DNA of 64,000 nt from JAEUHM01 sp964538625 (GTDB lineage Bacteria; Verrucomicrobiota; Verrucomicrobiia; Verrucomicrobiales; Verrucomicrobiaceae), in NCBI GenBank assembly GCA_964538625.1, contig CAZIGH010000027.1, positions 3,267 to 67,266 on the forward strand, in the 5' to 3' direction. Positions 17,689 through 26,939 of this stretch are shown piece after piece. Every line of letters begins with the position of its first letter. Position 1 is the stretch's first letter. The position numbers and the translations under genes are program-made. The notes beneath the pieces are model-generated. The model did no database searches, was not told the DNA's origin, and was given only the letters and a program-made list of their open reading frames with translations.

Positions 17689-18501
17689 ATGGCTGCTTCG
17701 CCTTACTTCATTACCGCTCAAGTCGCTCTGGTGGCGGTGTCTGCAGCAGTGCTGCGCATCGACTGGACAGACAAATCAAAGCAGTATCAACCACCCCCTC
17801 CTGCCAAAACCACTGCCGCAGCGAAACCCGTAGCCGCTCCCGCTGCACGAGCCAGCCTACCGGTAGCCAAAGCGGTGGGCACGGGTGCCGTTCAGACCGT
17901 CGTCGAGGATCCCCAGGCTCCCGCCGTCGTGCTGGGTGAGCATGGAGTGGACCCGACTCTGGGAACGGAGGTCGCCTTATCCGGACCTCCAGAGACCACA
18001 CCCTTCGCAGATGACGTCTTGTCCGATGACGCATCCAACATGGCCGGCTACAAGATCACGGCAGACAGCGCCACGAACTTTGATCTCTCCTCCCACACAG
18101 TCGTCTTTTCCGGCCGCGTCTCGCTGAAGAGCAACCGCTTTGACATGACCTCAAGCCGACTGGTCGTGCACATGGACCCCAAAAAGAATGCGCTCAAAAA
18201 ACTGGTGGCCACCGGAGACGTGAAGGTAAACCTTAACTCCTCTGGCCCAGACCAGAACTATCGTGGCACCTCGTATGAAGCCACGTATGAACCGGGAGAC
18301 GGCTCCATCACACTCAGCGGCTGGCCGCAAATCACCGGCAACGGCAGGGAACACCGAGCTGCCGAGCGCAGCACCCGCATGGTGCTCTTCACCGAGAAAC
18401 CCCGCCTCGTGACCCAAGGCCGGGCCAGCACGCGCATCATCGGAACCAACAACACCGAACCCACCGCCACCAAGGCACCCATGGCGGTTCCAGTCCGCTG
18501 A
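17689..18501 (+). CDS. LptA/OstA-like periplasmic protein
   Basis: 270 residues. An N-terminal hydrophobic segment (YFITAQVALVAVSAAVL) acts as anchor or signal. A P/A/K/V-rich linker to about residue 90 follows, then an OstA-type beta-jellyroll: ITADSATNFDLSSHTVVFSGRV, FDMTSSRLVVHMDPKKNALKKLVATGDVKV, YRGTSYEATYEPGDGSITLSG. LptA-like proteins form the periplasmic bridge that carries lipopolysaccharide to the outer membrane. The other lpt genes are not nearby, so this could be a dedicated bridge component or a relative with another role. Confidence 0.72.
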   Translation: MAASPYFITAQVALVAVSAAVLRIDWTDKSKQYQPPPPAKTTAAAKPVAAPAARASLPVAKAVGTGAVQTVVEDPQAPAVVLGEHGVDPTLGTEVALSGPPETTPFADDVLSDDASNMAGYKITADSATNFDLSSHTVVFSGRVSLKSNRFDMTSSRLVVHMDPKKNALKKLVATGDVKVNLNSSGPDQNYRGTSYEATYEPGDGSITLSGWPQITGNGREHRAAERSTRMVLFTEKPRLVTQGRASTRIIGTNNTEPTATKAPMAVPVR

Positions 18502-18600
18502 ACGGGTTTTCCCGTTGACCGGGTACTCATTCCACTTCACCGCCAAAACCACGCAGTGGGAGATATTCGCGCACCTCGCCGAACGTTCAGAGAAACATCC

Positions 18601-19875
18601 ATGATCCGAAAAACCGCCCTCTTCCTCGTCATCGCCACGGCTTTCAATGCAGCTGCCGAGGCACCCAAAGTCAGCTTCAAAAAACTCAAACTCTCCGACG
18701 AGTTCTGGTCCGAAGGCGCGGACATAGCCGACTTCGACCAAGACGGACATCAGGACATCGTGGCCGGTCCCTTCATCCACTGGGGGCCTGCTTTCACCGA
18801 AAAAACAGCCTACTCCGCCCCCAAGCCAGATCGCAACAAGCCCGTGACCGATGAAGAGTATGTGCCGAACTTCGAGGCCTTTTCCTCCGGCCCACGCAAG
18901 GCTTATGACCCACTGGCCTACTCGGATTACTTCCTCACCTACACTTACGACTTCAATGGAGACAGCCTCCAGGACATCCTCGTCTTCTCATGGCCCGGAG
19001 ACATCACCGCATGGTATGAGAATCCCGGTTCAGCTCGCAAAAGGGCCGCAGCCTGGAAGCGACACATCGTCTTTGACGTCACCGACAATGAATCCCCTCA
19101 ACTCGGCGACATGAACGGCGACGGCAAGCCCGAGCTCATCTGCCACACCGGCGGTCGGCTTGGCTACGTCTCTCTAAACTGGAGCGACCCCGGAGCCAAA
19201 GGCACCTACCACGCCATCAGCAAGCCCGACATCAAAAAATACTTCCGCTACACCCATGGGTATGGTTATGGAGACATCAACGGCGACGGACGCCCCGACA
19301 TCTTGGACAAGGACGGCTGGAGGCAACAGCCCGCCAAGGCTGATGAAGAGTGGATCTTTCATCCGGTCCCCTTTGCCCCAGAAGGCAAGCGCGGCGGCGC
19401 GCAGATGCAGGTCTATGACGTCAACGGCGACAAACGCAATGACGTCATCACCAGCTGGGACGGCCATGGCTACGGACTCGCATGGTATGAACAGGCTGAG
19501 GACGGCACCTTCAAGGAACACCAGCTCATGGGAGCCACCGAGGCTGAGAGTCCCCACAAGGTCAAGTTCTCCCAGCTTCACGCCACCACCATGGCAGACA
19601 TAGACGGTGATGGCGTGCAGGACTTCATCACCGGCAAGCGCTTCTGGGCGCATGGCCCGAACAAGGATGATGAACCCGGAGCACCAGCAGTACTCTACTG
19701 GTTCCAGATCAAACGAGATGGCAAAGGCGGAGCGGAAATGATTCCCCACCAGATCGACAATGACTCCGGCGTGGGCACCCAAGTCACCTCCAAGGACATC
19801 AACGGCGACAGCCTGGCGGACGTCATCGTCTCCAACAAAAAGGGCCTGTTCGTCTTCTTCCAGGAGCGGAAGTGA
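18601..19875 (+). CDS. Secreted FG-GAP/VCBS-repeat protein
   Basis: 424 residues from the ATG at 18601 (signal peptide MIRKTALFLVIATAFNAAAEA). Seven or so calcium-binding loops of the form D-x-D/N-x-D-G-x-x-D recur: DFDQDGHQDI, DFNGDSLQDI, DMNGDGKPEL, DINGDGRPDI, DVNGDKRNDV, DIDGDGVQDF, DINGDSLADV. These are blades of an integrin-like beta-propeller. Such proteins are abundant in Verrucomicrobiota and Planctomycetota and are presumed to be extracellular binding or lyase-like proteins. No catalytic motif is visible. Confidence 0.88.
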   Translation: MIRKTALFLVIATAFNAAAEAPKVSFKKLKLSDEFWSEGADIADFDQDGHQDIVAGPFIHWGPAFTEKTAYSAPKPDRNKPVTDEEYVPNFEAFSSGPRKAYDPLAYSDYFLTYTYDFNGDSLQDILVFSWPGDITAWYENPGSARKRAAAWKRHIVFDVTDNESPQLGDMNGDGKPELICHTGGRLGYVSLNWSDPGAKGTYHAISKPDIKKYFRYTHGYGYGDINGDGRPDILDKDGWRQQPAKADEEWIFHPVPFAPEGKRGGAQMQVYDVNGDKRNDVITSWDGHGYGLAWYEQAEDGTFKEHQLMGATEAESPHKVKFSQLHATTMADIDGDGVQDFITGKRFWAHGPNKDDEPGAPAVLYWFQIKRDGKGGAEMIPHQIDNDSGVGTQVTSKDINGDSLADVIVSNKKGLFVFFQERK

Positions 19876-19939
19876 GGTGGGGGGCGCTGGCGTCTCGCCG
19901 GCGTCAGTTCAAAATCCTGTCCACTCCGTTGAAGCACCC

Positions 19940-20695
19940 ATGCAACTCACCGATCTCCAATATTACCTCGATGCCGAACTGCGGCTCTCCGAGATCGCAG
20001 ACTACGGCAATGCCCTCAACGGCTTGCAAATGGAAAACCGCAGCGGTGAGGTGGCCCGTATCATCGCCGCAGTGGATGCCTGCCTCCCCGTCATGCGCAA
20101 AGCCGCCGCGCTCAGGGGAGATCTGCTACTCGTCCACCACGGCATGTTCTGGAGCGGACTCCAAAGCATCACTGGCAGCGTGTTTGAGAAGACAAGGCTC
20201 TGCGTGGAGAGCGACCTCGCAGTTTACAGCGCCCACCTTCCTCTGGACGTACATCCCGTCTTTGGCAACAACGCCCTGCTGGCCAAGGCGCTGGAGCTTC
20301 CCATCACCGGCAAGTGGCACGAATACAAGGGCACCCCCGTCGGCCTCGTCTGCGAGTCCGAACTGCCGCTAAACACACTGGTAGAGCGCACCCGCGCTGC
20401 CGTGGGCGGCCCCGTGCATCTCTGTCCCGGTGGACCAACCACCGTCCGCCGTATCGGCATCGTCACCGGTGGAGCGGGGAGCGAAGTCGCCGCAGCCAAA
20501 GCCGCAGGGCTAGACACACTTATCTCGGGCGAAGGGCCGCACTGGAGCTACACCCTTGCGGAGGAGCTGGGAATCAACGTCCTCTACGCTGGCCACTACG
20601 CCACCGAGACCTTCGGGGTCAAAGCCCTGGCCGCCCACCTCGCTGAAAAGTTCGGGCTCGCCTGGGAGTTCGTGGACCACCCCACCGGATTGTGA
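19940..20695 (+). CDS. Nif3-like dinuclear metal-centre hexameric protein
   Basis: 251 residues from the ATG at 19940. Nif3/YbgI signatures: YGNALNGLQM, AVDACLPVMRKAA, LLLVHHGMFW (two metal-binding histidines), SAHLPLDVHPVFGNNALLA, IGIVTGGAGSEVAAAKAAGLDTLISGEGPHW, and AGHYATETFGVKALA with a later metal histidine. YbgI forms a hexameric ring with a di-iron or di-zinc site. The family is linked to GTP cyclohydrolase I type 2-like activity, but its role remains unclear. Only 64 bp separate it from the FG-GAP gene, and this gap contains a CGCCGGCG-type GC-rich motif. Confidence 0.92.
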   Translation: MQLTDLQYYLDAELRLSEIADYGNALNGLQMENRSGEVARIIAAVDACLPVMRKAAALRGDLLLVHHGMFWSGLQSITGSVFEKTRLCVESDLAVYSAHLPLDVHPVFGNNALLAKALELPITGKWHEYKGTPVGLVCESELPLNTLVERTRAAVGGPVHLCPGGPTTVRRIGIVTGGAGSEVAAAKAAGLDTLISGEGPHWSYTLAEELGINVLYAGHYATETFGVKALAAHLAEKFGLAWEFVDHPTGL

Positions 20696-20699
20696 GGCG

Positions 20700-21389
20700 T
20701 CATTCCCCGGGCAGGCTGACCGTCGCAGCCATCAGCGGTTGCTTCTCATCCCCATCAAAGATCACGACCAGCTGAACGCCGGAGGACTCCAAGTTGACGG
20801 AGCAGATGGACATGCGCTCGGCCCCCTCTGAGGGTGTCGGGTGCTCAATCTCCACCGCAGGGAACAGACCAACCCCCGCCGTACTGCAAACAACTGGCTG
20901 CATGGGTTGCAGCGCGATCTCTTTGCCACCCATGAAAACCTTCGTATCCGACTTCTTTGAGACGCTGTAAATCACCAGCCGCTTCTTCGCACCGGTGCCT
21001 TGAACAAGGGTCGGCACGTCCAGGACCGTTACACGCGACTCCTTTTTCGATGGCCTGCCCTCCTTGCGCCCTGGAGAAGTCTCAGTGTGTAAAATGAAAA
21101 CCTTCTCATCCCCTTCTTTGAGCTTCGTCGTGGCATCCGCTATGCCATAGAGCTCGTGCTCCATTTTGAGTTTGAAGTCCCCGGCAGGTACCCCCAACCA
21201 GCCGGAAGCGGTGCCGCCCAGATGGCCCGAAGAGCTGACATCCTTCCCGTCGATTTCAACAAACGACCGACCCTCACCGCCAATGGCCACGATGAAGACA
21301 AACCTCGCCTGCGACTCCTGCGAGTGAGAAAAGCCAACCAAGCCCAACCAGATGAGCCATACGAAAAGGTGAAATGTGGGTGTCTTCAT
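20700..21389 (-). CDS. Secreted protein, paralogue of the next gene, downstream of the pseudopilin cassette
   Basis: 229 residues with a signal peptide (MKTPTFHLFVWLIWLGLVGFSHS). No recognised domain. It aligns by eye with the neighbouring 221-residue protein: GGTASGWLGVPAGDFKLKMEH here against SGVATGLLGLPPGSHSFKAKH there. A C-terminal beta-rich segment containing GVGLFPAVEI corresponds to AAGMFPRVAF, and both end with a strand like VQLVVIFDGDEK or RVAIFFTDREG. The start overlaps the upstream paralogue by 4 bp. I infer an exported partner or substrate of the Verru_Chthon cassette. Confidence 0.7.
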   Translation of the reverse strand: MKTPTFHLFVWLIWLGLVGFSHSQESQARFVFIVAIGGEGRSFVEIDGKDVSSSGHLGGTASGWLGVPAGDFKLKMEHELYGIADATTKLKEGDEKVFILHTETSPGRKEGRPSKKESRVTVLDVPTLVQGTGAKKRLVIYSVSKKSDTKVFMGGKEIALQPMQPVVCSTAGVGLFPAVEIEHPTPSEGAERMSICSVNLESSGVQLVVIFDGDEKQPLMAATVSLPGE

Positions 21390-22051
21390 CTGCGCTTTTT
21401 GGCTTCATTTCCAAACTCGATCATCTTCAGCGTGCCTTCCCTGTCCGTGAAGAAAATGGCCACGCGATCCTCCGGAAACTCCAAGTTCAGCGAGCCGAGT
21501 GAAAAGTTCCGAAACGCAACTCGCGGAAACATGCCAGCGGCCCTTGGCAGCGGAATCTCAAATGGCTTCTCGTAGTCGAGTGTGTAGGGTGTGTTGCCAA
21601 TTTTCACTTCAAGCTGCTTCACGTTCGTGACTTGCAGCATGTAAAGGGAATGATCCTCCGTGGAGTCAGGCAGCTTCCCATTGATGAGCCGATAGGCTAG
21701 TTCCGTCTTGGGCGGCTTCCCATCCTTCGACTCCTCTACGTGAAGATGAAACACCACGGATGTCATCGCATCCGGCTTGGCCTCCAGGACAAACGAAACC
21801 TCTCCGTCCGTCGGGTGCTTGGCCTTGAACGAATGACTCCCAGGAGGCAGACCGAGAAGCCCCGTAGCCACGCCAGAAGCGATTCCCCTTGGATGCAGCG
21901 CCTCGTTGTTCAACAGCACAGCGAGGTTTTCCTTGTCTCCAGTGGCATTCACCACCTTGAAATAGGATCTCACCTCGGCAGCATCTTGAGCAGCACAGGC
22001 TGCTGCCAGAAACAGACAAAAAGCGAACGACAGACTAAAGCGAGCGGGCAT
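21386..22051 (-). CDS. Secreted protein, first of two paralogues following the cassette
   Basis: 221 residues with a signal peptide (MPARFSLSFAFCLFLAAACAA). The start overlaps the 3' end of the cassette A gene by 17 bp, so it belongs to the same transcript. A PEGA-like or carboxypeptidase-regulatory-like beta-sandwich is possible in the first half (LLNNEALHPRGIASGVATGLLGLPPGSHSFKAKHP resembles a 'binding plus glycine-rich turn' unit), but I cannot assign it. See the paralogue at 20700-21389. Confidence 0.7.
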   Translation of the reverse strand: MPARFSLSFAFCLFLAAACAAQDAAEVRSYFKVVNATGDKENLAVLLNNEALHPRGIASGVATGLLGLPPGSHSFKAKHPTDGEVSFVLEAKPDAMTSVVFHLHVEESKDGKPPKTELAYRLINGKLPDSTEDHSLYMLQVTNVKQLEVKIGNTPYTLDYEKPFEIPLPRAAGMFPRVAFRNFSLGSLNLEFPEDRVAIFFTDREGTLKMIEFGNEAKKRR

Positions 22052-25000
22052 AAGTGATTTCGATTTTTTGATTCAGAACGATGCCCGTGGTAGGATCACG
22101 CTCCGGCTTCACAAACACGTGGTAAACTCTGGACCTGGTAGCCAGCACATGCGTGGCACCAGAGGGAGTGCGCTTCACCGCTTGACCGGTGACGACGATG
22201 CGGAAGTTCCGACTGCGCACTGTGCTGCTGTTGAAAATTCGGGCGAACGCCTCCTCTGCCGCCGCATCATTCCACTCAGGCTCGAAAACCGTGCTGCCAG
22301 CCTGCGTGCCAGTGCGCTTGGTATTCCCAAGAACCGGCACCTCCTGCGTGCCAGTCATTCCCAGCTTCGCCGGAGCAGTGGTCACTCTCTCAGGAAGTTC
22401 GGACACGGAGACGTAAGGCCTATGACGAATGATCTCGTCTGCTATCAGGTCTGCCTGCTCGTATGCCCCACTCGCATTCGGAAGTTTCGTCACGTCACGT
22501 GGTGGATGCACATCCGCCAGAGCCGCGTCTGAGGTCTTGAGCTTAGTCATCTTGTCCGCTACCAGGCGCCCGGCCACCAGCGCCCGCAGGACATCGCGGC
22601 TAGCCGTGTTGATGTTCACATGTCCATCTATCTGGATAAGCGCGCCACGACGCAAGTCCGGATTCTCGCTCAAAGGCACGCCGCAGTGGAACAAGTCCAG
22701 CAGCACGGTCGCGCAAAGCCTGCGATCCGCAGGCCGCCCGGCGATCGGTATCAACCCATAGTGCGGACGAAACCGGCTGTGCTCAGGCCTGCCAATGCGA
22801 AGGGTGTTGCCACCACAGAACCCGGACGAAGCTTGAGCCGACCTGGAGATGTCAGCAAAGTCAAGATAGGTAGGCGTGCTCTCCTCTGTTCCACCATCAG
22901 GATCCCACATGATGGGGTCAAAGACGTGTCCCAGTTCCGTCACGCTGTGCAGCCGCTCAGGACGAGCCACCGAAGTCGGAGTGAGCTTGCGTCCACGATT
23001 CGCAATCACCTGGATGAACTTTTCGGGTTCCTCCGGCGGCATCGGGTTCGGACGTGCGGCCAACGGACTCACTGTGTGATTACTATTAAGGCCGGAGCGC
23101 GAGCTCTGACTGACAGGGACGGAGTGTCCCCCATCTGGCCACAAATGATAGCGCGCTTCCTTGAACAGAGAGTTGGTGCTGATGTTTCTTCTCAGGTTCC
23201 GAGTCCATGGACTGGTTCCGCTCTCAGGCGGGCTGTCTGAGTCCCACATGGTGATCGTGTCCTGAGGATAATAGATGAAGAAGGCAGCTCGTGGGTCGCC
23301 CAAGTTGTTGCGAAAGTATTCAGGTTTCGACTGCAAACCATACGACATGCCTGGAGCTGAGGCGCTGTACTGATAGCGGGACGTCCGCGTGACCCGCCGC
23401 TGGCGACGCTCCACACCAGGCAGCTTGCGCGCGTCTGCGAGATTGAGTGATGAACTCACGGCGACCGAGTTCCGATGCCACGCCGTCATGCTGGGTGGCT
23501 CATCCACCAACCGAAACGACGCCGTGCCGACCGGGCGAAACTTGATGCGGTAGCGGCTGAAGTAATCATGAGTGTCAGTCAGACGCGGGTTCTGTGCAGT
23601 CGAATCGCCCTGGTATCTACACTCCTCACCCACCGCCCCTCCAGCGGCGAACAGGCGAAATCCAACCTGTGGACTGGCTATCACCTTCACCTCATTGGGT
23701 TTGAGAGTGATCGGCTGCGGCGGATGCCACCAGTCCGTTCTGGAACTGCTTCTTACGCTGCTTTTCACCGGCCGGTTTTGATCGATCGCTGCCTCAGTCC
23801 CATAGGTTTCCGGTTCATTCAGCATCGTGAGGATAGAGTAAGGTATGGCTCCGGTGAACAACTCGCCCCGGCAATCAAAAGCCATCTGGATCTCCCCTTC
23901 GATCGTCTGGTTGGTCGGGTTCCACACCTCCAGATAATCGGTGATTCCCACCCTGATGCTGCCACCTGGGGAAAGAAACTCATACCCCTGCCACGTCTCC
24001 GTGACGATTGGGTAGCTATCTGTTCCCCGGTAATGACCCAGGCGCATGGTTGGCAAGGAATCCTTATCCGCATAGTCAATGATGCCCGCCGCCAAGCACT
24101 GCAAATAGGCGAAGTCTTTCTCCGCCTCGGTCGGTTCCTTAGTGGGCGGATCCCACAGGCCATCCTCATCCGCATCACGCTTCGCCTGGTCTCCGCCCAT
24201 CCAGTAGCCACCTCGTCTCCCACGGGCAAACCCCGGCGCTCCTGGGCGATCCGGAATGTGCTTGTTGATATGTTCAGCGATGGCGTTCACCGTCTGTTCC
24301 TCCTTCGTCTGAGCCTCCAGGCTGTCCTGTCCCCTAAGCTCCCGGACCTCATCCAGTTCCTCGATCAGCTTGTTCAGATTGAGCTTGGGTGACCCCGCCT
24401 CCGCGATGCCCTCAAAGTGCGGAATGATGGCCCGCTCCAGGTAGGGAACATGCGAAGCTACGGCAGCTTCCTCAAGCCGACGGGCCGGGCCGTGGTAGAT
24501 CCGGTTCGTGTTGGTGTTGCGGTCAAAGTAAGACTCCGGCACCCCCTGCCAGGCTCGTTTAGGGTCGGGGTTGGACGAGTCGCTCGGGTTGAGCAGGACC
24601 TGCTTCCAACTATCTGGACTCACAAGCAGGTCTCTTCCCGTCACCAGCCGGTTGTCTTCCCGGATGGCAGGACCGTCCTGGGGCGCCGTGTGGTCGATCA
24701 AGGTGTAGAGAGCGATACCGTCGAGCAACGGCTTCGTCCAGGGCAGTGTGGGATTGCGATCCGGTGGAGGCAGGCTCAAGCCGGGCACGATCACGCGTGC
24801 GTCCTTCTCGGCCACTCCCGCAGCTGCATTCACCACCTTCATCTCTGGTCGCACGTGCATGTAGTCCTTCTCATTCGAACCGGGCGGACCGCTTGGCACC
24901 TCACCGTCCAGGTTCCCCGCCACCTCCAGGCTCAGGTAACCCTGAAGGTCTTCCACCGAGAAGCAGTAGCGGGCCACGATCTGGTCTCCACCGTCTCCGC

Positions 25001-25577
25001 CCACCTCCTGCGGTAGCACCATCGTCTCCCAGTAGCGCACCGGCGTCCTTCCCCGCGGAGCTTTGTGGGCGGGTGCAAAGGGGGCCGCTGCCAGATCTTG
25101 CAAGTCCTCCGGTGAGTGTGGCACCTTGGGCGCAGGACTGTCGGGAAGGCCATCGCCATTGGTGTTCATGCTCAGCTTGGCCGTATTCGGAGGAGATTCC
25201 ATGCCCGAAACCAGCGGGATGTATTCCCATGCGGCGATCTCTGGCACGTACTTCGCAGCCATGAGGTATTCATTCGGAGCTTCCGCATCGGGCAGTGACG
25301 TGTCACCCGTCGGCAGTCCCACCGGCTTGTTGAAAATGACCGCATCCTCCGTCCGTGTCACCTCGTCGAGCACGGCTGAGGCCTGGGCCAGTCCCGCTTT
25401 GACGGCCAGGTCTGCCTGCTCGATGGCATCAAAACTCGCCGCCGTGTTTCGCTCGCCATCCGCTAGGCCAAATAGCCCGACCACCAGCACCGTCACCACT
25501 GAAAGAATCAGCAGCGTGATAACAAGCGTGAACCCTTTGCGCGAGGGCGGCCCGGCGGGTTTGGGAAAGCGGTTCAT
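22035..25577 (-). CDS. Verru_Chthon cassette protein A, GspK-like large pseudopilin
   Basis: 1180 residues. The N-terminus RKGFTLVITLLILSVVTVLVVGLFG is a prepilin-type signal. Residue +5 of the mature protein is Ile instead of Glu, as in the type II secretion tip protein GspK. Near residue 1000 the segment HVNINTASRDVLRALVAG, followed by ADEIIRHRPYVSVSELPER, matches the helix-hairpin-helix part of GspK. The long middle part is unique to the cassette family. The family is known from Verrucomicrobia, always with proteins B, C and D; its function is undetermined. It overlaps gene C by 4 bp and runs into the two secreted paralogues. Confidence 0.88.
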   Translation of the reverse strand: MNRFPKPAGPPSRKGFTLVITLLILSVVTVLVVGLFGLADGERNTAASFDAIEQADLAVKAGLAQASAVLDEVTRTEDAVIFNKPVGLPTGDTSLPDAEAPNEYLMAAKYVPEIAAWEYIPLVSGMESPPNTAKLSMNTNGDGLPDSPAPKVPHSPEDLQDLAAAPFAPAHKAPRGRTPVRYWETMVLPQEVGGDGGDQIVARYCFSVEDLQGYLSLEVAGNLDGEVPSGPPGSNEKDYMHVRPEMKVVNAAAGVAEKDARVIVPGLSLPPPDRNPTLPWTKPLLDGIALYTLIDHTAPQDGPAIREDNRLVTGRDLLVSPDSWKQVLLNPSDSSNPDPKRAWQGVPESYFDRNTNTNRIYHGPARRLEEAAVASHVPYLERAIIPHFEGIAEAGSPKLNLNKLIEELDEVRELRGQDSLEAQTKEEQTVNAIAEHINKHIPDRPGAPGFARGRRGGYWMGGDQAKRDADEDGLWDPPTKEPTEAEKDFAYLQCLAAGIIDYADKDSLPTMRLGHYRGTDSYPIVTETWQGYEFLSPGGSIRVGITDYLEVWNPTNQTIEGEIQMAFDCRGELFTGAIPYSILTMLNEPETYGTEAAIDQNRPVKSSVRSSSRTDWWHPPQPITLKPNEVKVIASPQVGFRLFAAGGAVGEECRYQGDSTAQNPRLTDTHDYFSRYRIKFRPVGTASFRLVDEPPSMTAWHRNSVAVSSSLNLADARKLPGVERRQRRVTRTSRYQYSASAPGMSYGLQSKPEYFRNNLGDPRAAFFIYYPQDTITMWDSDSPPESGTSPWTRNLRRNISTNSLFKEARYHLWPDGGHSVPVSQSSRSGLNSNHTVSPLAARPNPMPPEEPEKFIQVIANRGRKLTPTSVARPERLHSVTELGHVFDPIMWDPDGGTEESTPTYLDFADISRSAQASSGFCGGNTLRIGRPEHSRFRPHYGLIPIAGRPADRRLCATVLLDLFHCGVPLSENPDLRRGALIQIDGHVNINTASRDVLRALVAGRLVADKMTKLKTSDAALADVHPPRDVTKLPNASGAYEQADLIADEIIRHRPYVSVSELPERVTTAPAKLGMTGTQEVPVLGNTKRTGTQAGSTVFEPEWNDAAAEEAFARIFNSSTVRSRNFRIVVTGQAVKRTPSGATHVLATRSRVYHVFVKPERDPTTGIVLNQKIEITYARSL

Positions 25578-26485
25578 GAGCGGATTACGGTGAGTGGCAT
25601 TCGCATGGAAAGCGTCAGGACTTCTGCATCATCGTCAGTGCGCTCTGGCGTTCCATTGGTAAGAAGGTGGGAAAGATTGCCCCTGCCCTGCCAGTCCGCC
25701 TCATTGAGCAGCATCGTGGCCGTGGTGCGGTTCGTCACGCGGAGCTCCACATCCAGCCACTGCGGCATGTTTTTCTCATCCCAGCTGGCCTCTGGCTGCA
25801 CGCTCGCACTGTGCAGCGGTGGCGCACGGTACGGCTGCACTCCAAACCGAATCACATAGTCCGCTATGACCTCCACTCCAGATCCGCCCTGCGCCATGGC
25901 CGCCCAGTCCGCCTCCTCCACCAGTTTGGGCACCGAAGCAACGCCCGCCACCGAATGCCGCTCAAGCCTCTTCATCGTCTCGGCAGGTGACAAAACCCTC
26001 CTCAGCAGCTTCTGCGTCACCCCCACTTGCGAGAAGGAAGAAGCGCCGCCGGACTGTGTCAGGGCCACCATGTAGAGCACCAGCCGCACATCTCCCTCCT
26101 CCTTGACCACGTTGTTCGCCTTGTCCGGACGAGAGGCCCGCAGGAAGGCGATCCGCCCAGACTCGTAGGGATTGCCCGGTTGATTGATGATGAACTGCTG
26201 CCGGGTTTGCGTCTGCACGTTGCCATTGAAATCCGTGACGATGGCACGAACTGGAACCACCGCCTCCAGGTCATCGGCGAGAATCCGCAGAGCCGTGCGT
26301 GCCTCTCGCTGCTCAGAGAAGCTCTTGCTCTGCCCGGTCCAGGACCGTGAGGCCTGTCCCAGGCTCTCCATCAGCGCCATCAGAATGATGAGTGACACCG
26401 CCATGGCAGTGACCAGTTCCAGCAGAGTGAACCCCCCTGCAGCTTGTCTTCGGGAATGAAAACTAGTCCGCCGACCGGGTGACAT
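25574..26485 (-). CDS. Verru_Chthon cassette protein C, GspJ-like pseudopilin
   Basis: 303 residues from the ATG at 26485, which overlaps the end of the upstream gene by 23 bp. The prepilin motif is AGGFTLLELVTAMAVSLIILMALMESLG, with Glu at +5. A soluble domain of about 250 residues contains RTALRILADDLEAVVPVR, a segment characteristic of GspJ-type pseudopilins. The 3' end overlaps gene A by 4 bp. By position and length it corresponds to GspJ. A prepilin peptidase must act in trans, because none is in the window. Confidence 0.85.
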   Translation of the reverse strand: MSPGRRTSFHSRRQAAGGFTLLELVTAMAVSLIILMALMESLGQASRSWTGQSKSFSEQREARTALRILADDLEAVVPVRAIVTDFNGNVQTQTRQQFIINQPGNPYESGRIAFLRASRPDKANNVVKEEGDVRLVLYMVALTQSGGASSFSQVGVTQKLLRRVLSPAETMKRLERHSVAGVASVPKLVEEADWAAMAQGGSGVEVIADYVIRFGVQPYRAPPLHSASVQPEASWDEKNMPQWLDVELRVTNRTTATMLLNEADWQGRGNLSHLLTNGTPERTDDDAEVLTLSMRMPLTVIRS

Positions 26486-26939
26486 AACGATGGGTTTTAC
26501 GGTTTCCGGCAGGAGCATTGGCGGGAGACTCCACGGAAATGACAATCTCAGCCGCTGCCACGACACCGGGCCGCGGCGGCGTGCGTTTGATGCTGGCAAT
26601 GAAACGCGCCCCCCTTGCGTTGGCACCGATGTCGTACCACGATGACACATTGGCATCCACCAAGCTGCTGGCCACGAGCTTCATGCTCTCGTCAAATACG
26701 GCCACCACTCTCTCCTTGCCCCCCAGCAAATCCGCCTGCGTCACCTCCAGCGCGAGGCGGCGAGCCAGCAGGTTAGCCCCTGTCATCTCCCGAGTCTCCC
26801 TAGAACTCGTCATGGAAGCGGAAAACAGCCCAAGGACCGCCAGAAGCGCAGTGGAGATGATGCCAGCAGTGACCGTGGTCTCCACCAGGGTGAACCCTCG
26901 CCTCAGGCGCTGCACGGGCGTTAAAACGGCGGTCTTCAT
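26463..26939 (-). CDS. Verru_Chthon cassette protein B, GspI-like pseudopilin
   Basis: 158 residues from the ATG at 26939. The prepilin motif is RRGFTLVETTVTAGIISTALLAVLGLF, with Glu at +5 and the short length of GspI-type proteins. ANLLARRLALEV after the helix is a typical pseudopilin stem. It overlaps gene D by 4 bp (ATGA) and gene C by 23 bp, so it lies inside a tightly coupled operon. The C-terminal domain is short and beta-rich. Confidence 0.85.
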   Translation of the reverse strand: MKTAVLTPVQRLRRGFTLVETTVTAGIISTALLAVLGLFSASMTSSRETREMTGANLLARRLALEVTQADLLGGKERVVAVFDESMKLVASSLVDANVSSWYDIGANARGARFIASIKRTPPRPGVVAAAEIVISVESPANAPAGNRKTHRYVTRSAD

